A DNA stretch of 64,000 nucleotides from Streptomonospora litoralis (lineage in GTDB: Bacteria > Actinomycetota > Actinomycetes > Streptosporangiales > Streptosporangiaceae): positions 2,537,101-2,601,100 of the forward strand of contig NZ_CP036455.1 in assembly GCF_004323735.1 (NCBI RefSeq), given 5' to 3'. Position 1 is the first letter of the stretch, and the number at the start of each line of letters is the position of its first letter. The translations under genes were made by a program, and so were the position numbers. Shown piece after piece: positions 8,752 to 17,954 of this stretch. The notes under the pieces are model-generated. The model worked only from the letters and a program-made list of their open reading frames with translations. It was not told the origin of the DNA and made no database searches.

Positions 8752-9888
8752 ATGATGAAACACCAGTTCGTGATTATCGGGGGCGGCGTCCACGGGTGCG
8801 CCGCCGCATGGATGCTCGCCGACTCCGGGGAGGACGTACTCCTCCTCGAAGCGGACGAGGTCGCCGCGGGCGCCTCCGGTGGCTTCGGTCGCCGCGGCGT
8901 CCGAGGAAACCGCCGCGACCTGCGCGAACTTCCGCTGATGCGAGCCTCCTACCGCCTGTGGCCCGCGCTGGCCGACCAGCTCGGGGCCGACACGTACTAC
9001 GAGCGCACCGGCGGCCTCAACCTCATCGAACAGGAGACCACGGGCACCAAGGGGGGCCTGGTCGCCGCCGAGGCCCATGCGGCGGTACAGAGCCGCAACG
9101 GCGTGCCCACCGAAGTGCTCACCCGCGACCGCCTGCTCGAACTCGAACCCAATCTGGGCCACGCGGTGCGCGGTGCGCTGTACTGCCCCTTCGACGGCAC
9201 CGCCGACCACGGCGCCACCACCGCGGCCTTCGCCGCCGCCGCCCGGGCGCGCGGCGCCGTCATCGAGGAGCACAGCCCTGTCACCGGTGTCGAGACCGCC
9301 GCGGGGAGAGTCACCGCCGTCACCACCGCCGGCGAGCGGCGCTACGAGGTCGGCCAGGCGCTGCTCGTCTTGGCCAACGCGGGGGCCGTTGACCTGCTGC
9401 GCGACCATTTCGGCGTCACGCTGCCCGTCTGGCGTATCCTCCCGCAGGCCCTGCGCGTCCGCGCCGGAGCCGAGCCGCCCATGCACCACCTCATCGGCCA
9501 CGACCACCGGTCGCTCTCCCTCAAGCCGCTGCCGGACGGCGGCGTCATGGTCAGCGGCGGCTGGCGCGGACGATGGAACGCCGAGCTGGGGCGCGGGGAG
9601 GAGATCGACGCCAACGTCCGCGGCAATCTGCGGGCCGCCGCGGAGGTCTACGCCGACCTGGCGGACGCCGAACTGGACTTCGCGGATGCCAGGCGGCCCG
9701 AATCCTGCAGCGCCGACGAGATCCCCGTCATCGACCGCGTCCCGGGAACCGCCAACGCCCTGGTGGGCACCGGCTGGACCGGGCACGGCTTCGCCATCGC
9801 ACCCGCGGTGGCCGAGGCCCTCGCCTTCTGGGCGCGCACGGGGGCGCGCCCGGAGAGCCTGTCCCCGTTCTCGGCGACGCGGTTCTGA
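8752..9888 (+). CDS. FAD-dependent oxidoreductase, DAO (glycine/sarcosine oxidase) family
   Basis: 378 residues. The dinucleotide-binding signature IIGGGVHGCAAAWMLADSG is at residues 8-26, followed by LLEADEVAAGASGG, where the Glu binds the ribose of FAD. The C-terminal FAD contact GTGWTGHGFAIAPAVAEAL is also clear. Family members oxidise the C-N bond of amino acids or secondary amines such as glycine, sarcosine, proline or opines to imine and hydrogen peroxide. The substrate is not readable, but the next gene is a sodium/glutamate-type symporter and the divergent gene a regulator, which suggests uptake and oxidation of an amino acid or N-substituted derivative. Two adjacent Met codons (8752, 8755) could start it. 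Confidence 0.88.
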   Translation: MMKHQFVIIGGGVHGCAAAWMLADSGEDVLLLEADEVAAGASGGFGRRGVRGNRRDLRELPLMRASYRLWPALADQLGADTYYERTGGLNLIEQETTGTKGGLVAAEAHAAVQSRNGVPTEVLTRDRLLELEPNLGHAVRGALYCPFDGTADHGATTAAFAAAARARGAVIEEHSPVTGVETAAGRVTAVTTAGERRYEVGQALLVLANAGAVDLLRDHFGVTLPVWRILPQALRVRAGAEPPMHHLIGHDHRSLSLKPLPDGGVMVSGGWRGRWNAELGRGEEIDANVRGNLRAAAEVYADLADAELDFADARRPESCSADEIPVIDRVPGTANALVGTGWTGHGFAIAPAVAEALAFWARTGARPESLSPFSATRF

Positions 9889-10009
9889 CCCGAACCGCGG
9901 CCTCGGGGACCGCACCCGCACACCCCCGAGGTCCGGCCGGACGACGCCTGCCCGCTCTCGCGGAAGGCCCCGCCCGACCCGCCCCACCTGATCACCCCCA
10001 AGGAGGGCC

Positions 10010-11383
10010 ATGTTCCCCACAGACGAAGTCGCCGGCGACACGGTCACCACTCTGCTGTTCGCCTTCACCGTGCTGGGCCTGCTGGTCCTCGCCGGGGTGG
10101 TGCTGCGATTGCTGGTCAAACCGCTGCGCCGCTTCTTCATCCCCGCAGCACTGATCGGCGGCGTCCTCGGCGCCGCGCTCGGTCCCTACGGCGCAGGCGT
10201 GTTCCCCGAAGGCATGACCGCCACCTGGTCGGCTCTGCCGGGCATCCTGATCACGGTCGTCTTCGCGCCGATGCTCATCGGTGTGCGCATGCCCGATGTG
10301 CGGCAGAGCTACCAGCTGATCGCGCCGCAACTGCTGTTCGGCTACATCGGCGATTTCCTGCTGATGGGCGTGCCCATGCTGCTATGTGCGGCGCTGCTGA
10401 TGCCCGTGTGGGGTGTCGACGCCATGTTCGGCACCATGGTCGAGATCGCGTGGCCCGGAGGCCACGGCACCGCCGGCGGAATGGCGCCGGTCTACACCGA
10501 ACTGGGGTGGGCCGACGGCGGTGCGCTCGCGCTGGCCGCGGCGACCGTCGGGCTCGTCTTCGGGATCGTCGTCGGCATGGTGCTCATCAACATCGGGGCA
10601 CGCCGGGGCGACGCGCCCAACGCCGCGGGGAGCCGGGACACCCCCGACCTGATCGGGCGCGAGGAGCGGCCCGGCCTGGGGCAGGTGACGCTCAACAAGG
10701 ACCTCGTCGACGGCCTGGCCTTCCACGGAGCCCTGATCGCGGTAGCGGTGTTCATCGGCTGGCTGCTGCAGTCGGCGCTGGAGCCGCTGGTGCCCGGACT
10801 TCCGCTGTTCCCGCTGGCGATGATCGGCGGGGCCCTCGTGCAAGCCGTGGTCGGCCGTACGCGGCTCGGCGACGCGGTGGATACCGGGAGCCTGCGCGCG
10901 ATCCAGGGCGCCGCGCTGGACCTGCTGGTCGTCTCGGCCGTGGCCTCGGTGTCGATTCCGGTCGTGCTGGACAACATCGTCCCGTTGAGCCTGCTGATGC
11001 TGGTGGCCGCCGCGGTCGCCGTCGGCTTCTTCTACTGGGCCGGCCCGCGGATGTTCCGCCGGTCCTGGTTCGAGCACGCCATCGTCAACTTCGGCACCCT
11101 GACGGCGGTCTCCTCGGTGGGCCTCATGCTGCTGCGCACCGCCGACCCGGAGCTCAAGACCGACGCCGCCCGCGCCTATGCGCTGCGGGCACCCTTCTTC
11201 AGCCCGCTGGTCGGGGGCGGACTCGTCACGGCTCTGCTGCCGGTGCTCGCCGTCAACTACGGCCCCTGGGCCGTGGGGATCGGCGCCTGCGCCGCGGCGG
11301 CGGTGCTGTGCCTGCTGGCCCGGCTGCTGGGCATCTGGCGGAGCCCCCGAAAGGCGCGCGAGGAGGCCGCCTCCCTCTCCTGA
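10010..11383 (+). CDS. Sodium/glutamate symporter family (GltS-like) transporter
   Basis: 457 residues, mostly membrane helices (about 11-12), in the two-repeat GltS layout. The repeat signature GGHGTAGGMAPVYTELGW near 155-172 is the re-entrant loop of sodium/glutamate carriers, and the second half carries a matching NFGTLTAVSSVGLMLLR loop. A hydrophilic linker (about 195-230) separates the halves. It probably imports a dicarboxylic amino acid or related organic acid with Na+. It lies 121 bp after the DAO oxidase with a strong AAGGAGGG site and probably shares its promoter. A large hairpin follows the stop. Confidence 0.87.
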   Translation: MFPTDEVAGDTVTTLLFAFTVLGLLVLAGVVLRLLVKPLRRFFIPAALIGGVLGAALGPYGAGVFPEGMTATWSALPGILITVVFAPMLIGVRMPDVRQSYQLIAPQLLFGYIGDFLLMGVPMLLCAALLMPVWGVDAMFGTMVEIAWPGGHGTAGGMAPVYTELGWADGGALALAAATVGLVFGIVVGMVLINIGARRGDAPNAAGSRDTPDLIGREERPGLGQVTLNKDLVDGLAFHGALIAVAVFIGWLLQSALEPLVPGLPLFPLAMIGGALVQAVVGRTRLGDAVDTGSLRAIQGAALDLLVVSAVASVSIPVVLDNIVPLSLLMLVAAAVAVGFFYWAGPRMFRRSWFEHAIVNFGTLTAVSSVGLMLLRTADPELKTDAARAYALRAPFFSPLVGGGLVTALLPVLAVNYGPWAVGIGACAAAAVLCLLARLLGIWRSPRKAREEAASLS

Positions 11384-11413
11384 CGTCCTCCTGACGTCGT
11401 CCGCCGTGCGTGT

Positions 11414-11454
11414 GCGCGCCGGTCCGGGGCCCGCGGGGCCGGGGACCGGCGCGC
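11414..11454. terminator. Bidirectional GC-rich terminator hairpin
   Basis: GCGCGCCGGTCC (11414-11425) pairs perfectly with GGACCGGCGCGC (11443-11454), and the intervening 17 bases fold further as GGGGCCC/GGGCC. It lies between convergent genes (symporter and haloperoxidase-like hydrolase) and can serve both. Confidence 0.7.
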
Positions 11455-11512
11455 GCCGCAAGGGCGGGCCGCAGGTCCCGGCCCCGGGCGCCTTGAGCCC
11501 GCGCTGGAGCCG

Positions 11513-12373
<861 letters not shown>

Positions 12374-12379
12374 TCAGTG

Positions 12380-12430
12380 GAGAACGATCGTTCTCCGATA
12401 TACCGGCTAGAGTAGAGAACGAACGTTCTC
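12380..12430. promoter_or_regulatory. Tandem TetR operators in the divergent promoter
   Basis: GAGAACGATCGTTCTC at 12380-12395 is a perfect 16-bp palindrome; GAGAACGAACGTTCTC at 12415-12430 is the same except at the centre. They lie 35 bp apart centre to centre inside the 91-bp gap between the hydrolase and tetR genes, so one repressor could close both promoters. Confidence 0.82.
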
Positions 12431-12446
12431 AAGGCAAGGGCGACAC

Positions 12447-13025
12447 ATGAGGGATGAGGAACAGATTCGCCGGCGCGTGCTGGAGGCGGCCGACCGCCTG
12501 TTCTACGCGTACGGCATCCAGGCGGTGGGGATGGACGCCGTCCGAGCCGAAGCGCAGGTGTCGCTGAAGCGGCTCTACTCGGCGTTCGGATCGAAGGACG
12601 CGCTGGTGGCGGCCTTTCTGCGGGACCGGTCCCGGCAGTGGGACGCGGGCCTCGCCGCGGCCGCCGAGCAGGCCGGCGACGACCCGCGCGAGCGCCTGCT
12701 GGCCGTCTACGACTTCCTCGGCACCTGGTTCGAGCAGGACGGGTTCCGCGGGTGCGCCTTCATCAACTCCTTCGGCGAGCTCGGCGGCGTCTCCGCGGAG
12801 ATCGCCGAGGCCGTGCGCGAGCAGAAGGCGTCGTTCCAGGACTACGTCGCCCGCCTGGCGGCCGAGGCCGGGGCGCCGCCGTCCCTGGCCCCGCAGCTGG
12901 CGATCCTGGCCGAGGGCGCCCAGAGCACCGCCGCCATCTCCGGCGACGGCGCCGCGGCGGCCGACGCCCGCGCCGCGGCCGAATCCCTCATCGACGCGGC
13001 GCTGGCCCCCGCGGGCGCCCGGTAG
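12447..13025 (+). CDS. TetR-family regulator of the haloperoxidase-like gene
   Basis: 192 residues. N-terminal TetR helix-turn-helix at about 5-50: VLEAADRLFYAYGIQAVGMD, AEAQVSLKRLYSAFGSKDAL. The rest is the helical ligand and dimer domain, with RGCAFINSFGELGG, a motif common in TetR proteins that control haloperoxidase or reductase genes. It has no strong Shine-Dalgarno sequence (AAGG 15 bases upstream). Divergent from the hydrolase and overlapping two 16-bp palindromes, it probably represses itself and its neighbour. Confidence 0.92.
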   Translation: MRDEEQIRRRVLEAADRLFYAYGIQAVGMDAVRAEAQVSLKRLYSAFGSKDALVAAFLRDRSRQWDAGLAAAAEQAGDDPRERLLAVYDFLGTWFEQDGFRGCAFINSFGELGGVSAEIAEAVREQKASFQDYVARLAAEAGAPPSLAPQLAILAEGAQSTAAISGDGAAAADARAAAESLIDAALAPAGAR

Positions 13026-13068
13026 CCGGGCAAGCGGTTGCGCCGAGCGGAGGCCGCGCCGCCCAGCT

Positions 13069-13098
13069 GCCGGGGGCGGCGCCCGTATCGCCCCCGGC
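13069..13098. terminator. Bidirectional terminator hairpin
   Basis: GCCGGGGGCG (13069-13078) and CGCCCCCGGC (13089-13098) form a perfect 10-bp stem with a 10-base loop between the convergent tetR and FGGY kinase genes. Confidence 0.65.
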
Positions 13099-13117
13099 GC
13101 GCCGACGAGGCCGCGCC

Positions 13118-14578
13118 CTAGGCGGGCGCGTCCGAACTCCACAGCGCACGCGCGCTGTCCAACTGGCCCCGGTAGCGGGCGTAGCCCTCCTCGTAGCGGC
13201 CGCGCAGGTCTGCGCGCGGTTCCACCCGGGCGCCCCGGGCCAGCCAGCGGGCGCCGTCGGCCTCCTCGCCCAAGGCCCGCCAGGCGGCGGCCGTGGCCCC
13301 GCGCACGCCGATCGCGTCGTCGGAGGGCAGGATCACCTCCCGGCCCAGCACGTCGGCGAAGACCTGCATCCACCCGCGCGAGCGGCTGCCCCCGCCGCAG
13401 ACCGCCAGCCGCCCCGTCAGCCCCGCCGCCTCCAGGCAGTGCCGGGCGGCATAGGCGATGCTCTCGCAGACCGCGCGCACGATGTCGGCGCGGTCGGTGC
13501 CCAGGTTGACGCCGGTGAGCTGGCCGCGCGCCCGCGGGTCCACGAACGGCGCGCGCTCGCCCGACTCGGCCAGAAACGGCAGCGCCGAGACACCGCGGGC
13601 ACCGGGCGGGCTCGCCTCCAGCAGCCGCTCCACGTCGCCGATGCCGATCCCCAGCAGCTCCAGCAGCCAGTCCAGCCCGGCGGTACCCACCATCGCCGGC
13701 ATCGCCCGGGAGAACCGGTCGGGGCGGTCGGTGCACAGCCACATGCCCGCGGGCTCGCCCGAAGGCTCGGCGGGCACGCGGTCGGCCACCACCTGGCAGG
13801 CCAGGGTCGTGCCCACGGTCAGCAGCCCGTCGCCCACCTCGCTGAGGCCGCTGCCCAGCAGGCAGGCGGGCAGGTCGAACGGTCCGCCGGTCACCGGGGT
13901 GCCCTCGGGCAGGTCCAGCAGGCGGGCGCCGCGCCCGTCCAGCCGGAACAGGCGGTCGGGCTCGGCCGGTTCGGGCAGCAGAGCGCGCCACCGCGAGACG
14001 CCGCACTCGGCCAGCGCGTCCGCGCTGTAGGTGCGGCTGCCCACGTCCAGGAAAGGCAGCGAGGCGTCGGAGGCGTCCACCGTGATCTCGCCGGTCAGGT
14101 GCTGCACCATCGCGTCGACGCAGTAGCCCGCCACCGCCGAGCGCTCCAGCACCTCGGGCTCCTCGGCGTCCAGCGCCGCCAGCAGCGGACCGTGCGCGCC
14201 GGGGAACATGCCCTGGCCGGTCAGCCGGTGCACCCGCGCCATGGTGCCGTTCTCGTACCACCGCCGCACCAGCGGGCCCGCGCGCCCGTCCAGCCAGGAG
14301 ACCGCGGGCCGCGTGGGCCGCCCCTGCTCGTCGCGCAGCCACAGGCCGTCGCCCTGGCCGGTCAGCGCGACGGCGGTGACCGGCTCCGCCTGCGCCGCGG
14401 CGACCTTGCGCACCACCGAGGACACGGTCGCCAGCACCTCGTCGAGGTCCTGCTCGACGCGGGCGCCGTCGAAGCGGTGCAGGGTGGTGGGCTCGTCGGC
14501 CTCGGCCACCGCGTGGCCGTCGCGGTCGAAGACGGCGGCCTTGGTCATCGTGGTGCCCACGTCGACGCCGATGATCAC
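13118..14578 (-). CDS. FGGY-family carbohydrate kinase, erythritol-kinase-like
   Basis: 486 residues. Phosphate loop IIGVDVGTTMTKAAVFD at residues 2-18; substrate-side motif VALTGQGDGLWLRDEQGRP near 70-88, whose TGQGDGxWL form is the one I associate with erythritol kinase (EryA); sugar-domain Asp in SWLDGRA; ATP-side GGGSRSRGWMQVFADVLG near 395 and GATAAAW near 440. It would phosphorylate a short polyol or sugar with ATP in the cytoplasm. The GTG start overlaps the upstream dehydrogenase stop (GTGA). It is the last gene of a five-gene operon with a DhaK-DhaL kinase, an RpiB isomerase, a HAD phosphatase and a hydroxyacid dehydrogenase. Other FGGY substrates such as xylulose or ribulose are possible; the context favours a four-carbon polyol. 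Confidence 0.85.
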   Translation of the reverse strand: MIIGVDVGTTMTKAAVFDRDGHAVAEADEPTTLHRFDGARVEQDLDEVLATVSSVVRKVAAAQAEPVTAVALTGQGDGLWLRDEQGRPTRPAVSWLDGRAGPLVRRWYENGTMARVHRLTGQGMFPGAHGPLLAALDAEEPEVLERSAVAGYCVDAMVQHLTGEITVDASDASLPFLDVGSRTYSADALAECGVSRWRALLPEPAEPDRLFRLDGRGARLLDLPEGTPVTGGPFDLPACLLGSGLSEVGDGLLTVGTTLACQVVADRVPAEPSGEPAGMWLCTDRPDRFSRAMPAMVGTAGLDWLLELLGIGIGDVERLLEASPPGARGVSALPFLAESGERAPFVDPRARGQLTGVNLGTDRADIVRAVCESIAYAARHCLEAAGLTGRLAVCGGGSRSRGWMQVFADVLGREVILPSDDAIGVRGATAAAWRALGEEADGARWLARGARVEPRADLRGRYEEGYARYRGQLDSARALWSSDAPA

Positions 14579-15627
14579 GCCCGCACCTCCCGCACCTCGG
14601 GGTTGGCCAGGTGGCGGGGCTCCCGGCCGCGCAGGTAGCGGCCGACCTCGGCGGCGACGATGCGCGCGGCGCGCTCGGCCGTCTGCCGGGTGGCGCCGGC
14701 CAGGTGCGGCGTGGTCACCACGTTGGGCAGCCCGCGCAGCGGCCAGTCGGCGGGTGGCGGCTCGACGTCGTAGACGTCCAGCGCGAGCGCGCCCAGTCGC
14801 CCGCTGCGCAGCGCCTCGGGCAGGGGAGCGTGGTCGAGCAGGCCGCCGCGCGCGGTGTTGACCAGCACCGCGCCGCGCGGCATGAGCGCGAGCCGGTCGG
14901 CGTCGATCAGGTTGCGCGTCTCCTCGGTGAGCCGCGCGTGCAGGCTGACGACCGTGCAGGAGGACAGCAGCTCCTCCAGGCCGACGAGGCGCACCCCGTC
15001 CTCGGCGGCGGTCGCCGCATCGGTGTAGGGGTCGGCCACCAGCACTTCGGCGTCGAAGGCGCGCAGGATGCGGGCCACGATCCGCCCGATGGCGCCGTAT
15101 CCGACGAGGCCGACGCTGGTGCCGCGCAGTTCGACGCCGGCCTGGTCGTAGGCGTAGAAATCGCCGCGCCAGCGGCCTTCGCGCAGTTCGGCGTCGGCGG
15201 CGGGGACCCGCCGCAGGGCGGCCAGGATCATGGCGATGGCGTACTCCGCCGCCGCGGTCGCGTTGCGGCCCGGCGCGTAGGTCACGGCGACGCCGGCGCG
15301 GGTGGCCGCCCGGAGGTCGACGTTGACGGGCCCGCCCCGGCACACCGATACCAGGCGCAGGTCGGGGCAGGCGTCGATCACCTTCGCCGTCACCGGCGCC
15401 ATCTGGGTCATGCAGACCTCGGCGCCGCGCAGCTGCTCGGCGACCTCCTCCTCGGTGCCGCTGGCCTCCTCGACCCCGCCGACGGGGCCGAACGGCTCCA
15501 CGGGCCAGGGCAGCCGCAGCCGGGCGGTCTCGGGCGGCGGCAGGCTGCCGGCGCGGACCTCCTCCTCCAAGGCGGCCACCAGCAGGTCGGGGCTGACGAA
15601 GTGGTCGCCCGCGGCCAGTACACGCAT
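14575..15627 (-). CDS. NAD-dependent D-2-hydroxyacid dehydrogenase
   Basis: 350 residues. The catalytic frame of the 2-hydroxyacid dehydrogenase family is intact: substrate-site VSVCRGGPVNVDL near 94, nucleotide-binding VGLVGYGAIGRIVARIL near 170 with the acidic residue after it (VLVADPYTD), the Arg site VNTARGGLLDH near 256, the Glu in DVYDVEPPPADWP near 285, and the His in TTPHLAGAT near 305. Family members reduce 2-keto acids or 3-phosphohydroxypyruvate-like compounds. It is coupled to the FGGY kinase by a four-base overlap and lies 82 bp after the isomerase gene. Its place in polyol catabolism is not obvious; it may handle a sugar acid or keto intermediate. Confidence 0.88.
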   Translation of the reverse strand: MRVLAAGDHFVSPDLLVAALEEEVRAGSLPPPETARLRLPWPVEPFGPVGGVEEASGTEEEVAEQLRGAEVCMTQMAPVTAKVIDACPDLRLVSVCRGGPVNVDLRAATRAGVAVTYAPGRNATAAAEYAIAMILAALRRVPAADAELREGRWRGDFYAYDQAGVELRGTSVGLVGYGAIGRIVARILRAFDAEVLVADPYTDAATAAEDGVRLVGLEELLSSCTVVSLHARLTEETRNLIDADRLALMPRGAVLVNTARGGLLDHAPLPEALRSGRLGALALDVYDVEPPPADWPLRGLPNVVTTPHLAGATRQTAERAARIVAAEVGRYLRGREPRHLANPEVREVRA

Positions 15628-15709
15628 GTCGGCTCCTGTTCACGTTCGCATCGGATACAAGCCCCGTCGGGGGTGTCCGCGGGTCGCCGCAGGGGAGGCC
15701 CGCCGCGGG

Positions 15710-16162
15710 TCAGGTCCGCTCGTACTCGCTGATACGGGCGACCTTGGCCGCACTGGCCGAAGCCGGGTCGAAGGCGTGGCCGATCCACTCGGCCACGATC
15801 CGCTTGGCCAGTTCCGGGCCGATCACCCGCGCCCCCATGGTGAGTACCTGGCAGTCGTTGGACTTGATCGACCGCTCGGCGGAGTAGGAGTCGTGGGCCA
15901 CGGTCGCGCGCACCCCGGCGACCTTGTTGGCCGAGATGCACATGCCGATCCCGGTGCCGCACACCAGCACGGCGCGGTCGGCGCGTCCGGCGGCGACCTC
16001 CTCGGCGGCCGCGATACCCAGTAGCGGGTAGGCGCGGTCGTCGGCGGCGTCGGGCACGCCCAGGTCGCTGACCTCGGTGATGCGGGTGTCGGTTCGCAGC
16101 AGCTCGCGCAGTTCGTCCTTGAGCGCCACACCGGCGCTGTCGGCGGCGACGGCGATTCTCAT
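15710..16162 (-). CDS. RpiB/LacAB-family sugar-phosphate isomerase
   Basis: 150 residues from the ATG that gives the family's usual N-terminus MRIAVAADSAGVALKDEL; an upstream start would overlap the previous gene by 29 bp. Diagnostic elements: VLVCGTGIGMCISANKV near 68-84 with the catalytic-base Cys, VAHDSYSAERSIKSNDCQVL near 92-111, and GARVIGPELAKRI. The family interconverts aldose and ketose phosphates through an enediolate. Beside a DhaK-DhaL kinase this is the arrangement described for erythrulose-4-phosphate isomerases in mycobacterial tetritol pathways, so erythrulose-4-P to erythrose-4-P is a reasonable guess; ribose-5-P isomerase activity is the alternative. Confidence 0.9.
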   Translation of the reverse strand: MRIAVAADSAGVALKDELRELLRTDTRITEVSDLGVPDAADDRAYPLLGIAAAEEVAAGRADRAVLVCGTGIGMCISANKVAGVRATVAHDSYSAERSIKSNDCQVLTMGARVIGPELAKRIVAEWIGHAFDPASASAAKVARISEYERT

Positions 16163-16169
16163 GGCGTGT

Positions 16170-17954
16170 TCACCGGCCTTCTTCAGTCGGGGCGGCATCG
16201 GGGACGGGGGGCGCCGAGCGGTGTTCGCCGAGGACCTCGGCGGCGGCTCGGGCCATCAGCGCCAGCGAGGTGGCGCCGGCGTCGGCGTGGCCCTTGCCGC
16301 GTTCACCCAGGCGGGCGGCGCGTCCGCGCTTGGCGGGCATGTCTGCGGTGGCGCGGGCCGCATCGGTCGCCGCGGCGGCGGCCGCCGACCAGGCGTCGGC
16401 CAGCACGGCGCCGGACCGTGCGCGCTCGGCCAGCACGTCGCGGAAGGGGGCGAGCGCATCCAGCATGGTCTTCTCGCCGACGGCACCGCCGCCCAGCTCG
16501 CACACGGCGTCGAACGCGGCGCCGACGGCGGTGGCGGCCAGTTCGGCGGTGACCGGCACCGGCCCGGCCTCCACCAGGGCGCCGCCCATCTCGGCCAGCA
16601 GCAGCCCGTAGAGCGCCCCCGAGGCGCCGCCGGCCGCGTCGGCCAGGGCCGTTCCGGCCAGCAGCAGCGCCCGGCCCGCCGACTCTGCGCCGTCGCCTTC
16701 CTCGCAGGTGCGGGCGGCCGCGACGGCCGCGCGCAGGCCGCGCACCATGCCCTGGCCGTGGTCGCCGTCCCCGGCGACCGCGTCGAGCCGGCCCAGCTCC
16801 TGCTCGTCGGCCTCGACGGCGGCCAGTGCCGCCGCCAGCGCCTCGGCGGCCACCCCGCCGCCCTGCGCCGCGTGGTCGGCGCCGGCGAGCGCGGCGCCGG
16901 AAGGGGCCGCGGCGGCCGCCGGCGCCGTGCGGGGTTCGGGCACGGCCGGCTCCGCCGCGGGGGTGGCGGTGAAGGCCGGGCTCTGGCACGGGTCGCCGTA
17001 GAGGTCGGCCAGTTCGTCGTCGAGGATCATCACCGACAGCGACAGCCCGGCCATGTCCAACGATGTGACGAACTCGCCCACCTCGGGGCGGTGCGGTGAG
17101 ACGCCGGCCCCGGCCAGTCGGCGGTGCACCCGGGAGTAGCAGATGAACAGGTCCTCGTAGGGCGTCCGGCCCAGTCCGTTGAGCAGCACCGCCGCGCGTT
17201 TCCCCGCCGCCTCGCCGAGCTCGGGCAGCAGCGTGTCCACGAGCACGTCGGCCAGGCCCGCCGGGTCCTGGGCGGGCGCCCGGCGCAGCCCGGGCTCGCC
17301 GTGGATGCCCAGGCCGAGCTCCATCGTCTGGGCCGGCACGGTGAACAGCGGCTCGTTCTGGCCGGGCAGCGTGCATCCGCCGAAGGCCGCGCCGAAGGTG
17401 CGGGTCATGGCGTTGGCACGGGCGGCTACGCGGGCGACGCCGTCGAGGTCGTAGCCGCGCGCCGCGGCCGCCGCGGCGATCCGGTAGACGAAGAACCCGC
17501 CGGCGACTCCTCGGCGCGCCCCGGTGTCCTCGGCGGAGCCGCTGGCGACGTCGTCGGTCACCAGCACGGTGCGGGAGTCGACGCCCTCGGCCGCGAGCCG
17601 CCGGGCGGCCAGCCCGAAGTGCATCACGTCGCCGGCGTAGTTGCCGTAGCTGAACAGCACGCCCGCTCCGCCGTCGACGGCGCGCGCGGTGCGGTAGACC
17701 TGCTCGGCGCTGGGGCTGGTGAACACGTCGCCGATCACGGCCGCGTCGACCAGGCCGGGACCCACCAGGCCGGCGAACGCCGGGTAGTGGCCGCAGCCGC
17801 CGCCGATGACGACGGCCACCCGGCCGGGCTCGGGCGAGCCCGTGCTCATCACGCCGTGCGCATCGGGAACGGGCGCGACCAGCCGGGAGTAGGAGGTGAC
17901 GAGGCCCTCCACCCAGGCGGACTTGAAGGCGGCGGCGTCGGTGGTGGAGGGCAT
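16170..17954 (-). CDS. Fused DhaK-DhaL kinase (dihydroxyacetone/erythrulose kinase family)
   Basis: 594 residues. The N-terminal DAK1 domain (1 to about 330) has GGGCGHYPAFAGLVGPG near 45, SYGNYAGDVMHFGLA near 98, and GIHGEPG near 210 with the His that binds the keto substrate as a hemiaminal. An Ala/Pro-rich linker (about 330-365) leads to the C-terminal ATP-binding DAK2 domain, with the metal-binding DGDHGQGMVRGL near 395, GGASGALYG near 440, GAVGEKTMLDALAPF near 495 and GERGKGHADAGATSLAL near 560. The fusion means it uses ATP, not the PTS. In actinomycetes such fusions phosphorylate dihydroxyacetone, D- or L-erythrulose. Its start overlaps the HAD gene stop by one base (TGATG) and it ends 7 bp before the isomerase start. 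Confidence 0.92.
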   Translation of the reverse strand: MPSTTDAAAFKSAWVEGLVTSYSRLVAPVPDAHGVMSTGSPEPGRVAVVIGGGCGHYPAFAGLVGPGLVDAAVIGDVFTSPSAEQVYRTARAVDGGAGVLFSYGNYAGDVMHFGLAARRLAAEGVDSRTVLVTDDVASGSAEDTGARRGVAGGFFVYRIAAAAAARGYDLDGVARVAARANAMTRTFGAAFGGCTLPGQNEPLFTVPAQTMELGLGIHGEPGLRRAPAQDPAGLADVLVDTLLPELGEAAGKRAAVLLNGLGRTPYEDLFICYSRVHRRLAGAGVSPHRPEVGEFVTSLDMAGLSLSVMILDDELADLYGDPCQSPAFTATPAAEPAVPEPRTAPAAAAAPSGAALAGADHAAQGGGVAAEALAAALAAVEADEQELGRLDAVAGDGDHGQGMVRGLRAAVAAARTCEEGDGAESAGRALLLAGTALADAAGGASGALYGLLLAEMGGALVEAGPVPVTAELAATAVGAAFDAVCELGGGAVGEKTMLDALAPFRDVLAERARSGAVLADAWSAAAAAATDAARATADMPAKRGRAARLGERGKGHADAGATSLALMARAAAEVLGEHRSAPPVPDAAPTEEGR

